Below, in pieces: positions 8,638 through 16,176 of a DNA stretch of 39,538 nucleotides. The notes beneath the pieces are model-generated. The model saw only the letters and a list, made by a program, of their open reading frames with translations, ran no database searches and was not told the DNA's origin. The position numbers were made by a program, and so were the translations under genes. The DNA comes from DASZMX01 sp035551475 (GTDB lineage Bacteria > Verrucomicrobiota > Verrucomicrobiia > Limisphaerales > Palsa-1400). The stretch spans positions 1 to 39,538 of the forward strand of contig DASZMX010000099.1 of the NCBI GenBank assembly GCA_035551475.1, read 5' to 3'. Numbering within the stretch: position 1 is the stretch's first letter; every line of letters begins with the position of its first letter.

Positions 8638-8673
8638 TATAAAGCAAATATCTGAATTAAGAATTCAACCAAA

Positions 8674-10344
8674 ATGAAGACATGTTTTTCTGCCTCGAGC
8701 ACGACCGCCGCCCGTCAGGCGGCGCTGCGCATCACCTTCACCCTTTTGGCCTTAGCGAGCTGCCTCGCGGGATCGGCCTCGGCAAAAAATATCATCACCG
8801 CCGCCAGCATCCAGCGCGATGACGTCAACGCCGCCGTGTCCAAGGCGCATGACGGCGACATTGTGCTCATCCCGCCGGGAATAGCCGACTGGACCAACTA
8901 CATTTTGGTGCGCCCCGCCATCACGCTCCAGTTTGCCGGCATTGGCAAGAGCATCATTCTTGACGACATTGTGGCCACCAATAACGGGAATCCTTCCTAC
9001 ACGCAGTCCGCCATCACGCTTTGGCCCACCAACCTCAATGTTTTGACGCGCATTACGGGTCTCGAGGTGCGCGCGGGAACAAACGGGCGGCCGGCCAATT
9101 CGTACGAAAAGGGCACCTTCCAAATCCTGGGGGCCACCTATAACGCCCGCATTGACCATTGCCTTTTCACGAATGTTTCCAATGACGCCATCGAGCCCTA
9201 CAACTCGGCGTGCCCCTTGGTCGATCACTGCTCGTATTATCAAAACAAGGTGAACGCCAACCAGCATTTCATCTACATTCAACATCACACCTGGGGCGGC
9301 GGGACTTACAACTATGGCGACGGCTCCTATGAGCAGCCAGCGACGTTGGGAACTTCCAACGCCGTCTATGTCGAGAATTGCGACTTCACCGGGCCCGGCG
9401 GAGGCGTTTATTCTTCGTGCATTGACAGTTGGGCCGGCGGCCGGTGGGTGTTCCGCTATAACACGCTGACGAACTGTTCCATCGAAGCGCACGGCACGGA
9501 GAGCGGCGGCGTCACCCGCAGCACGCGCAGCTTTGAGATTTATGGAAATTACGGGACTTTTCCGTCCCATTACCTGCTTTTCACGGAAATTCGCGGCGGC
9601 AGCGGCGTGGTCTGGAGCAACACGACCTTTGGCTACAACAACTTCGTCAATCTGAACACTTATCGCAGCTCCATCTACTATCAGTGGTGGGGCGCAGCCA
9701 CCGGCACCAATAACCTGGATTTGAACCCGCCGGAAAACTCGGTCGGCCCGGCCATGGTGCTGACCCACGCGGGCACCAATGGCTCGATGAAACTGGTTGT
9801 CACCAATTATTTCGACAAGGATTTTCTCCGCGGATATTCGATTATTGACATGAACACGCCGGCGCCCTTCATGGGGCCGACCAACCAGCCGCGCTACGCT
9901 TGCATCAACTTCGGCCAGATTGTCTCCAACAGTTTTGCCAATGGGGTGACGACCTGCCTGCTTTTGCCCGGCAGCGGCGGATCCACGCAGACCTTGTTTC
10001 AGAATGGCGACCAAATCGCCTTTTACCTGCCCTGCATCATCGCCGTGGATATGCCCGGGGTGGGCCAGAGCGGCGTCCTGAGCCGCATTGCCAAGGGCAC
10101 CAGCGCGGGCCAGCCTTTGAACTACCCCACCAATGTGGTCGAGCCGATCTATGGTTGGGGCAACACGCTCAACGGCGCCGATGGCCTGATCTACGCCGTC
10201 AACCCTGTCATCAAGGAAAACGTGCACTATTTTAATGACACGGTCATGCCCGGCTATGCTCCCTTCCGCTATCCCCATCCCTTGGCCTTGACGGGAAGCT
10301 GGGGCTCGCTCCTGCCGCCCACGAATCTGCGCGTGGTGCAATAA
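8674..10344 (+). CDS. Secreted right-handed beta-helix (pectate-lyase-like) protein, copy 1
   Basis: A 556-residue exported protein. The N-terminus has a long signal peptide (hydrophobic about 19-33, SASA near 34-37). It also contains a lipobox-like LASC ending at Cys30, so it could be a lipoprotein instead. The body has short repeated N/T/G-rich beta-strand units (RIDHCLFTNVSNDAIEPYN, VYVENCDFTGP, RWVFRYNTLTNCS) typical of parallel beta-helix carbohydrate-active proteins: lyases, C5-epimerases or glycosidases. The C-terminal PPTNLRVVQ resembles the first strand of a fibronectin III domain, cut short. It is paralogous to the protein at 11431 along its length (IDSWAGGRWVFR, HGTESGG, EPIYGWGNTLNGAD). 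It is the first gene after the sigma-54 promoter. It may edit or trim the polysaccharide; its activity is not established. Confidence 0.82.
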   Translation: MKTCFSASSTTAARQAALRITFTLLALASCLAGSASAKNIITAASIQRDDVNAAVSKAHDGDIVLIPPGIADWTNYILVRPAITLQFAGIGKSIILDDIVATNNGNPSYTQSAITLWPTNLNVLTRITGLEVRAGTNGRPANSYEKGTFQILGATYNARIDHCLFTNVSNDAIEPYNSACPLVDHCSYYQNKVNANQHFIYIQHHTWGGGTYNYGDGSYEQPATLGTSNAVYVENCDFTGPGGGVYSSCIDSWAGGRWVFRYNTLTNCSIEAHGTESGGVTRSTRSFEIYGNYGTFPSHYLLFTEIRGGSGVVWSNTTFGYNNFVNLNTYRSSIYYQWWGAATGTNNLDLNPPENSVGPAMVLTHAGTNGSMKLVVTNYFDKDFLRGYSIIDMNTPAPFMGPTNQPRYACINFGQIVSNSFANGVTTCLLLPGSGGSTQTLFQNGDQIAFYLPCIIAVDMPGVGQSGVLSRIAKGTSAGQPLNYPTNVVEPIYGWGNTLNGADGLIYAVNPVIKENVHYFNDTVMPGYAPFRYPHPLALTGSWGSLLPPTNLRVVQ

Positions 10345-10383
10345 GCCTGCTGCCCGGCTGCTCCTAAAAATCTCTCATCTGTT

Positions 10384-11427
10384 GTGAGTTCGGATTATAT
10401 CGCCGCGCCGGATGACCGTATTCTGGTCACCGGCTCCAACGGTTTCATCGGCGCCAAAGTCGTCGAGATCCTTTTGGAGTATGGCTTCACGAATTTGCGC
10501 TGCTTTGTGCGGCCCTCCAGCCGGTTGGGGCGGTTGGAGGCGATCCTGCGCCGCTTTCCCGCCGCCAAAGCCGAGATGATTTCCGGCGACCTTCTCTCTC
10601 GCAACGATTGCCAAAAGGCGGCGACGGGTGTTTCCCTGGTGTTCCACTTGGCGGCGGGTTTTGACAAATCTTTTGCCGGCGCCTTCATGGCTTCGGCCTT
10701 GGGCACGCGCAACCTGATGGAGGCTTTTTTAAAGGAGGGCAGCCCCAAACGCTTCGTGTGCGTCAGCTCGTTTGCCGTCTATTCCAACCTCACGCTCAAG
10801 CGCGGCGCCTTGCTGGATGAAAATAGCCCCCTGGAAACCGGCTCGCAGGAGCGCCATGACGCCTATGGGTTTGGGAAATTGAAACAAGAGCAGTTGGTCC
10901 AGGAATACGGACAGACGCGCGGTCTGCCCTATGTCATTCTCCGGCCGGGCGCGGTCTATGGCCCGGGCAAAAAGGATTTAACCGGACGCTGCGGAATCAA
11001 CACGTTCGGCTTTTTCATTCATTTAGGCGGCGGCAATCAGCTCCCGCTGACCTTCGTCGATAATTGCGCGGAAGCGATCGTTCTCGCCGGCCTCAAGCCG
11101 GGGGTGAATGGGGAAATTTTCAACGTAGTGGACGACGAAACGCTTACCAGCCGGCAGTTTTTGAGGGCCTACCGAGATCGCGTCAAACCTTTTTTCTGCA
11201 TCAGCCTGCCGTATGCGGCGACGCGTTTCTTCTGCGCCATGTGGGAGCGTTATTCGAAGGCTTCCCAGGGACAGCTTCCACCGGTGTTCAACCATCGCCG
11301 GTGCGCGGCGGAGTGGAAGGGCAACCGGTACACCAACCAAAAGCTGCACACCCGGCTCGGCTGGAAACCGCGCGTCAATCGAGCCCAGGCCATGGCGGCT
11401 TTCCTGGGGCAGTTCGAGCCGCGCTAA
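10384..11427 (+). CDS. NAD(P)-dependent epimerase/dehydratase (extended SDR)
   Basis: A 347-residue extended short-chain dehydrogenase/reductase. The N-terminal nucleotide-binding motif is ILVTGSNGFIGAKVVEIL (GxxGxxG). It is followed by VFHLAAGFD, a catalytic Ser in CVSSFAVYS, and YGFGK as the YxxxK pair; VILRPGAVYGPGKK shapes the substrate pocket. It probably modifies a nucleotide sugar (epimerisation, dehydration or reduction). The RPSSRLGRLE segment after the second strand also recalls dihydroflavonol-reductase-like SDRs. The start is GTG 10384, with no upstream ATG alternative. It lies between the two beta-helix paralogues, with only 3 bases to the second one. Confidence 0.88.
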   Translation: MSSDYIAAPDDRILVTGSNGFIGAKVVEILLEYGFTNLRCFVRPSSRLGRLEAILRRFPAAKAEMISGDLLSRNDCQKAATGVSLVFHLAAGFDKSFAGAFMASALGTRNLMEAFLKEGSPKRFVCVSSFAVYSNLTLKRGALLDENSPLETGSQERHDAYGFGKLKQEQLVQEYGQTRGLPYVILRPGAVYGPGKKDLTGRCGINTFGFFIHLGGGNQLPLTFVDNCAEAIVLAGLKPGVNGEIFNVVDDETLTSRQFLRAYRDRVKPFFCISLPYAATRFFCAMWERYSKASQGQLPPVFNHRRCAAEWKGNRYTNQKLHTRLGWKPRVNRAQAMAAFLGQFEPR

Positions 11428-11430
11428 CGT

Positions 11431-12927
11431 ATGGATTTATTTCCATCCGGCCTGCGCCCAGCCCGCCTTTTTTTTCTGGCTCTCAGCGTCATTGGCCGCG
11501 CCCACGGCGCCACCGTCGCCGCGCGTTCCATGTCGCACGAAGACGTGGCGTCAGCGGTGGAGTCGGCGCGGGATGGGGACACCGTGGTGGTTCCGGCGGG
11601 CCGCACGGAATGGCGGAGCACGCTGGTCGTGGACAAAGCCATTGCGCTGCGCTTTGCCGGCATTGGTCAAAGTGTGATTGCCGACGACGTCATGGCGCAG
11701 CGTCCGGATGGCAACCCGCCGTGGAGCGAGGGCGTCATCACGTTCAACACCAAGCCGGGCAAATTTTATCGGCTGACCGGGCTGGAGATCGACCGGGGCG
11801 CGGCGCGCACCAACATCTATTTTCGCGGCAGCGTGCAAATGACCGGCGGCTCCGCGGAATTTCGGATTGACCATTGCGCCCTGACGCAAGTGTTGGACAA
11901 CGGGATTTACATTGGCGACTCCGCCTGCGGCGTGATCGATCATTGCCTTTTTAACATGCAGGGCGGGCAGCATGGGGTGCTGGTCACCCATAAAACGTGG
12001 CGCGGCGAATCTTACGGCGACGGCTCCTGGAGCAGCCCGGCGGGCTGGGGCGGCCCGGGCGCGGTGTATATCGAGGATTGTGTTTTCACCAACGGCACGG
12101 CGCGGCCCTGGTGGGCGGTGGATTCCTGGGCCGGGGCGCGCTGGGTGTTTCGGCATAACCAGGTTTTTAACGCCAACATCACCACCCACGGCACAGAAAG
12201 CGGCGGACTCGACCGGGGGACGCGGACATGCGAAGTTTACCAGAACCAATTTTACGACGCCAACGTCTGGCCCAACGCGGTGGAGTTGCGCAGCGCCAGC
12301 GCCGTGCTCTGGAGCAACACCGCCTCCGGGCAGTATCGCACCTTTTGTTCCATCGATGACTACCGTTGCGGTGACAACTATAACTATTGGGGCGCGGCGG
12401 ACGGCTTGAATCCCCTGGACAAAAACGAGCCGGGCCCGGCGCTGGTCGCCACCCATGCCGGCCCGAATGGATCGCCGCAGTTGGTGGTTGCGGGCGCGCA
12501 ATGGAAGGAGAATCAATGGGCGGGTTACAGCGTCATCGATGTCAGCGAGCCGGGCATCACGAATTTTGGAACGGTGTCCTCTAACCTGGCGAACGTCGTC
12601 GGCTTTATACCCGCCGCGCGGCATCCGCATGTGGTCTTTAACACGGGAGACACCGTGAAGTTTTACAAAGTCATCGCCGCCCTCGACATGCCGGGCATGG
12701 GTCAATCCGATCCGTTGCGGCGCGATAAACAGGGCCACCCGGTGGGGCGTTGGCCCAACCAGCAAATCGAGCCGATTTATTCCTGGAACAACACGCTCAA
12801 CGGCGCCGACGCCGGCGTGACCACGCGCAACGCCCTCATGCAGGCGGGCATCCATTATTTGAACAACACACCCAAACCCGGTTACGCGCCTTTCACGTAT
12901 CCGCATCCCCTGGCCCTGGCGCCGTGA
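11431..12927 (+). CDS. Secreted right-handed beta-helix (pectate-lyase-like) protein, copy 2
   Basis: A 498-residue exported paralogue of the protein at 8674. A signal peptide (RPARLFFLALSVIGRAHGA) is followed by VESARDGDTVVVPAGRTEW and LRFAGIGQSVIADD, matching the same places in copy 1. Beta-helix turns include FRIDHCALTQVLDNGIYIGDS and VIDHCLFNMQGGQHGVLV. The segments VDSWAGARWVFRHN, HGTESGGLDRGTR and IEPIYSWNNTLNGAD are shared with copy 1. The Fn3-like tail of copy 1 is missing. The reaction is not known; beta-helix folds include polysaccharide lyases and mannuronan C5-epimerases. The two copies share the pattern of a tandem duplication, later separated by or arising around the SDR gene. 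Confidence 0.82.
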   Translation: MDLFPSGLRPARLFFLALSVIGRAHGATVAARSMSHEDVASAVESARDGDTVVVPAGRTEWRSTLVVDKAIALRFAGIGQSVIADDVMAQRPDGNPPWSEGVITFNTKPGKFYRLTGLEIDRGAARTNIYFRGSVQMTGGSAEFRIDHCALTQVLDNGIYIGDSACGVIDHCLFNMQGGQHGVLVTHKTWRGESYGDGSWSSPAGWGGPGAVYIEDCVFTNGTARPWWAVDSWAGARWVFRHNQVFNANITTHGTESGGLDRGTRTCEVYQNQFYDANVWPNAVELRSASAVLWSNTASGQYRTFCSIDDYRCGDNYNYWGAADGLNPLDKNEPGPALVATHAGPNGSPQLVVAGAQWKENQWAGYSVIDVSEPGITNFGTVSSNLANVVGFIPAARHPHVVFNTGDTVKFYKVIAALDMPGMGQSDPLRRDKQGHPVGRWPNQQIEPIYSWNNTLNGADAGVTTRNALMQAGIHYLNNTPKPGYAPFTYPHPLALAP

Positions 12928-12929
12928 GC

Positions 12930-14012
12930 ATGCTGCGGATTGCCATTATCGGCTGCGGAAAAATCGCCGATCAACACGTCCAGGCCATCCGGCGCCTGGC
13001 CGATTGTGAAGTCGTGGCCGCGTGCGATCGCGAATTGCTGATGGCCCGGCAGTTGGCGGAGCGATTTCAGATCCCCGCCACGTTCGCCGACGCCGCGCAA
13101 ATGTTCCAAGCCACGGCGATTGATGTGGTGCATATCACCACGCCGCCGCAGAGCCACTTTGCACTCGGCCAGCAAAGCCTGGCCGCCGGGAAACATGTTT
13201 ATCTGGAAAAACCTTTCACCGTCACCGCCGCCGAGGCTGAAACATTGATTCAATTGGCCGGCCAGAAAAATCTGAGAATCACCGCCGGCCACAATTATCA
13301 ATTCACCCTGGAAATGCTCGAGATGCGGAAGCTCAAGGCGCAGAATTATCTCGGCGGCAAACCCGTCCATCTGGAAAGCCATTGGCCTTATAATTTAGGC
13401 GACGTCAGTTATGTGGCGCCGATTCTGGGAGATCGCACGCATTGGGTGCGCCAGTTGCCCGGGCAGCTCTTTCATAATTTGATCAGTCACGGCGTCTCCA
13501 AGCTGGCGGAGTTTTTGGACGACGGCCCGCTGGAAATCGTCGCGCGCGGTTCGCAAAGCCCGCAGTTGCGCGCCATGGGCGGAGGCGAAGTCTGCGACGA
13601 ATTGCGGGTGTTGATCCGTGACGCGAGCGACACCACCGCATTTTTCTATTTTTCGACGCAGCTGAAGCCGGGTTTGAATCAGTTGCGAATTTGCGGCCCC
13701 GCCAACTCATTGCTGGTCGATCATGCCAGCGGGACGCTGGTGCGCTTTCCCAATCGCTCCTACAAAAGCTACCTCACGTTTTTCGGGCCGCCCTTCATGC
13801 AGGCCCGCGAACATTTTCGCAACGGCTTCGCCAATGTGAGGAATTTTCTGGGCCGCCGGCTGCACCAGGATTCCGGCATGAAAGAGTTGATCGGCCAGTT
13901 TTACGCCAGCATCCGCGCCGGCGCTCCCGTCCCGATTCCATACCGCGAAATTATCTTGACCGCCCGCATCATGGATGAGATTTTCGCGCAAGTGCATCCG
14001 CCCGCCCGGTGA
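12930..14012 (+). CDS. Gfo/Idh/MocA-family oxidoreductase
   Basis: A 360-residue NAD(P)-dependent sugar oxidoreductase. The N-terminal Rossmann motif is RIAIIGCGKIADQHVQAI, and the family's EKP signature appears as VYLEKPFTVTAAEAE, whose Lys is expected to be catalytic. The GHNYQFTLEM segment matches the substrate-binding strand. Such enzymes oxidise or reduce nucleotide-linked or free sugars, for example on the way to amino-uronic acids. ATG 12930 is preferred; GTG at 12924, which forms a GTGA overlap with the preceding stop, is an alternative two codons earlier. The upstream open frame is a shadow of the beta-helix gene. Confidence 0.9.
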   Translation: MLRIAIIGCGKIADQHVQAIRRLADCEVVAACDRELLMARQLAERFQIPATFADAAQMFQATAIDVVHITTPPQSHFALGQQSLAAGKHVYLEKPFTVTAAEAETLIQLAGQKNLRITAGHNYQFTLEMLEMRKLKAQNYLGGKPVHLESHWPYNLGDVSYVAPILGDRTHWVRQLPGQLFHNLISHGVSKLAEFLDDGPLEIVARGSQSPQLRAMGGGEVCDELRVLIRDASDTTAFFYFSTQLKPGLNQLRICGPANSLLVDHASGTLVRFPNRSYKSYLTFFGPPFMQAREHFRNGFANVRNFLGRRLHQDSGMKELIGQFYASIRAGAPVPIPYREIILTARIMDEIFAQVHPPAR

Positions 14013-14013
14013 C

Positions 14014-14937
14014 ATGAAATACGTTCTGATAACACCGGCCCGCAACGAGCAAGCTTTTATCGCCAAAACGCTCGAATCCGTCACCACCCAAACGCAAGTG
14101 CCAGAGCGTTGGATCGTGGTGGATGACGGCTCGACCGATCGCACCGCCGAAATCGTCACTGGTTACGCGCAGAAATTTCCCTGGATCAAATTAATGCAGC
14201 GGCAGAAACGCGAAGGCCGCAGCTTCGCCGCCAAGGCGGACGCCGTCAACGGCGCGCTGGCCGAGATGGAAAACCTGGCGTTTGACGTCGTCGGAAATCT
14301 CGATGCTGACACTTCGTTTGCGCCGGACTACATGGCGTTCCTCATGCAAAAGTTCGCGGACGATCCGCGTCTGGGCCTGGCGGGCACGCCCTTTACCCAG
14401 GACGGCGGTTACGATTCCACGCGCGACAGTTTTGAAGGCGAAAATTATGTCGCCGGCCCCATTCAACTTTTCCGGCGCGAATGTTTCCGTGAAATTGGCG
14501 GCTATTTCGGCAATCGCGCGGGCGGCGTCGATTGGATCGCGGTGATGACCGCGCGCCTCAAAGGCTGGACGGTCCGTTCCTTTGCCGACAAGCGTTACCA
14601 TCATCATCGCTCCATGGGCACAGCGGAGCGCAGTGGTGTGGCCGCCCTGTTTTCCTACGGTGAAAAGGATTATTACCTCGGCGGATCGCCGATTTGGCAA
14701 TTATTTCGGGTCAGCTATCGCGCGGTCAAAAAACCTTACATAATTGGCGGCGCCGCCCTGCTGTCCGGGTATGCCTGGGCCGCCGTGAAGCGCGCCCCGC
14801 GCTCGGTCACCCCCGAACTCATGCGCTTCCATCGCGCGGATCAAATGAAAAAATTGCGGGCGATTCTGCGTTCGCTGATGGGCTTCAAAAAAGTGGATAA
14901 CTTCCGCCTGGAGTCCCCCAAGAAACAATCCTCTTAA
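14014..14937 (+). CDS. Glycosyltransferase family 2
   Basis: A 307-residue GT-A fold glycosyltransferase. It has the GT2 opening KYVLITPARNEQAFIAKTLESV, the nucleotide-binding VVDDGSTDRTAEI and the metal-binding DxD in NLDADTSFAPDYM. A GGVDWIAVMTARLKGW segment marks the acceptor region. It adds a sugar to the lipid-linked repeat unit at the inner face of the membrane. No clear membrane helices are present. The start at ATG 14014 comes one base after the upstream stop and directly opens the conserved fold; earlier in-frame ATGs overlap the oxidoreductase. Confidence 0.91.
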   Translation: MKYVLITPARNEQAFIAKTLESVTTQTQVPERWIVVDDGSTDRTAEIVTGYAQKFPWIKLMQRQKREGRSFAAKADAVNGALAEMENLAFDVVGNLDADTSFAPDYMAFLMQKFADDPRLGLAGTPFTQDGGYDSTRDSFEGENYVAGPIQLFRRECFREIGGYFGNRAGGVDWIAVMTARLKGWTVRSFADKRYHHHRSMGTAERSGVAALFSYGEKDYYLGGSPIWQLFRVSYRAVKKPYIIGGAALLSGYAWAAVKRAPRSVTPELMRFHRADQMKKLRAILRSLMGFKKVDNFRLESPKKQSS

Positions 14938-16170
14938 ATGTTGCAGGCAAGTTTAGACAATCCAGCGGCCAGCCAGGTGGGCGCGGTCCTGGACCGCTTC
15001 ACGCCATGGCTCGAAGCTTATGGCGAAACCTCGTTCGACCATCAGTCGTTTTTCGCCGGCCCCATTGGCGGGCGCGCCAAAGGCCTTTACTATCGCCACC
15101 GTCTGCTGGGCACGGCCGCAGTGGCTCCGATGATTTTTTGCGAGGCCTTCTGGCCCTCGGCGCGCCGGTTCTTTTACAAACCCGTCCGGTTTCCCATTGC
15201 CGACGCGCATTACGCGATGGGTTTTGCCTTTCTCTTCGAAGCCACCGGGAAGGCCGAGCACTTGCAAAAGGCCATTCATTTCCTAAATGTGCTGAAGGAA
15301 AGCCGTTGCGCCGGGTTCAAGGATTACGGCTGGGGATATGCCTTTGACTGGGTCACGCGCAACGGCATCATCACCGCGCAAACCCCGCTGATCACCACCA
15401 CGCCGTATGCCTACGAGGCATTTCTGGCGGTGTACCAGCTCGATGGGCAGGAAGAATGGAAGCGCGTGATGGAGTCCATCGTCCGCCATGCCACCACCGA
15501 CATCAAAGATTTCGAGACTTCGCCCACCGCCAGCACCTGTTCGTATGGACCCTATGACAAAGGCGGCGTGATCAATGCCTCCGCCTATCGCTCCTTTCTT
15601 TTAACCAGCGCGTCGTTCGTGTTTGGCCGGGAGGAATATTGGAAGATCGCCGAGCGCAACCTTAATTTCGTCCTCGAAAACCAGAATCCCGACGGCTCCT
15701 GGCCTTATGCTGTGGATGGCGTGCGCGATTTCGTGGATCATTTCCACACCGGCTTTGTGATGAAGGCGCTGGCGAAAATCCACACTCTGACCCAGCACAA
15801 GGCCTGCCTCGCGGCGCTGGCCAAGGGCGTGGATTATTATCGCAAGAATCTTTTTGCGGAAGACGGTCTGCCGCGGCCTTTTTCCAAGGCGCCGCGTCTG
15901 ACGGTTTATAAACGGGAGCTTTACGATTGCGCGGAGTGCATCAACCTTTGCCTGCTGTTGCGCGACCGTTTCCCGGAACTCGATGCGGTCCTGCAAACGG
16001 TGGTGTCGGGAATTCTCCGCGACTGGATCAAGCCGGACGGCTCGTTTCGCTCGCGCCAATTGCTCTTCGGCTGGGACAACGTCCCAATGCATCGTTGGGC
16101 GCAATCTCAAATGTTCCGCAGCCTCGCCTTCTACCTGCGCGAGGCCCGGCGGAGCGCCAGCGGAACTTAA
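14938..16170 (+). CDS. Predicted (alpha/alpha)-barrel glycan-active protein
   Basis: A 410-residue protein I cannot place in a named family with certainty. Its alternating helical repeats and aromatic/glycine motifs suggest an alpha/alpha toroid, as in six-hairpin glycosidases, heparinase-type lyases or glucuronyl C5-epimerases. These motifs are FKDYGWGYAFDW, NPDGSWPYAVDG, FVDHFHTGFVMKAL, YDCAECINLCLLL and KPDGSFRSRQLLFGWDNVPMHRWAQSQMF. No signal peptide is seen, so it is probably cytoplasmic, which argues against a classical secreted lyase. It starts directly after the GT2 stop and ends 6 bases before the AsnB gene. A role in modifying or assembling the repeat unit is inferred from context. 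Confidence 0.7.
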   Translation: MLQASLDNPAASQVGAVLDRFTPWLEAYGETSFDHQSFFAGPIGGRAKGLYYRHRLLGTAAVAPMIFCEAFWPSARRFFYKPVRFPIADAHYAMGFAFLFEATGKAEHLQKAIHFLNVLKESRCAGFKDYGWGYAFDWVTRNGIITAQTPLITTTPYAYEAFLAVYQLDGQEEWKRVMESIVRHATTDIKDFETSPTASTCSYGPYDKGGVINASAYRSFLLTSASFVFGREEYWKIAERNLNFVLENQNPDGSWPYAVDGVRDFVDHFHTGFVMKALAKIHTLTQHKACLAALAKGVDYYRKNLFAEDGLPRPFSKAPRLTVYKRELYDCAECINLCLLLRDRFPELDAVLQTVVSGILRDWIKPDGSFRSRQLLFGWDNVPMHRWAQSQMFRSLAFYLREARRSASGT

Positions 16171-16176
16171 ACGACC

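Noticed and set aside
8752..10341. Antisense open frame (529 codons) opposite the first beta-helix gene
   Set aside because: No recognisable domains; the plus-strand frame has a signal peptide and a paralogue, so it is the real gene.
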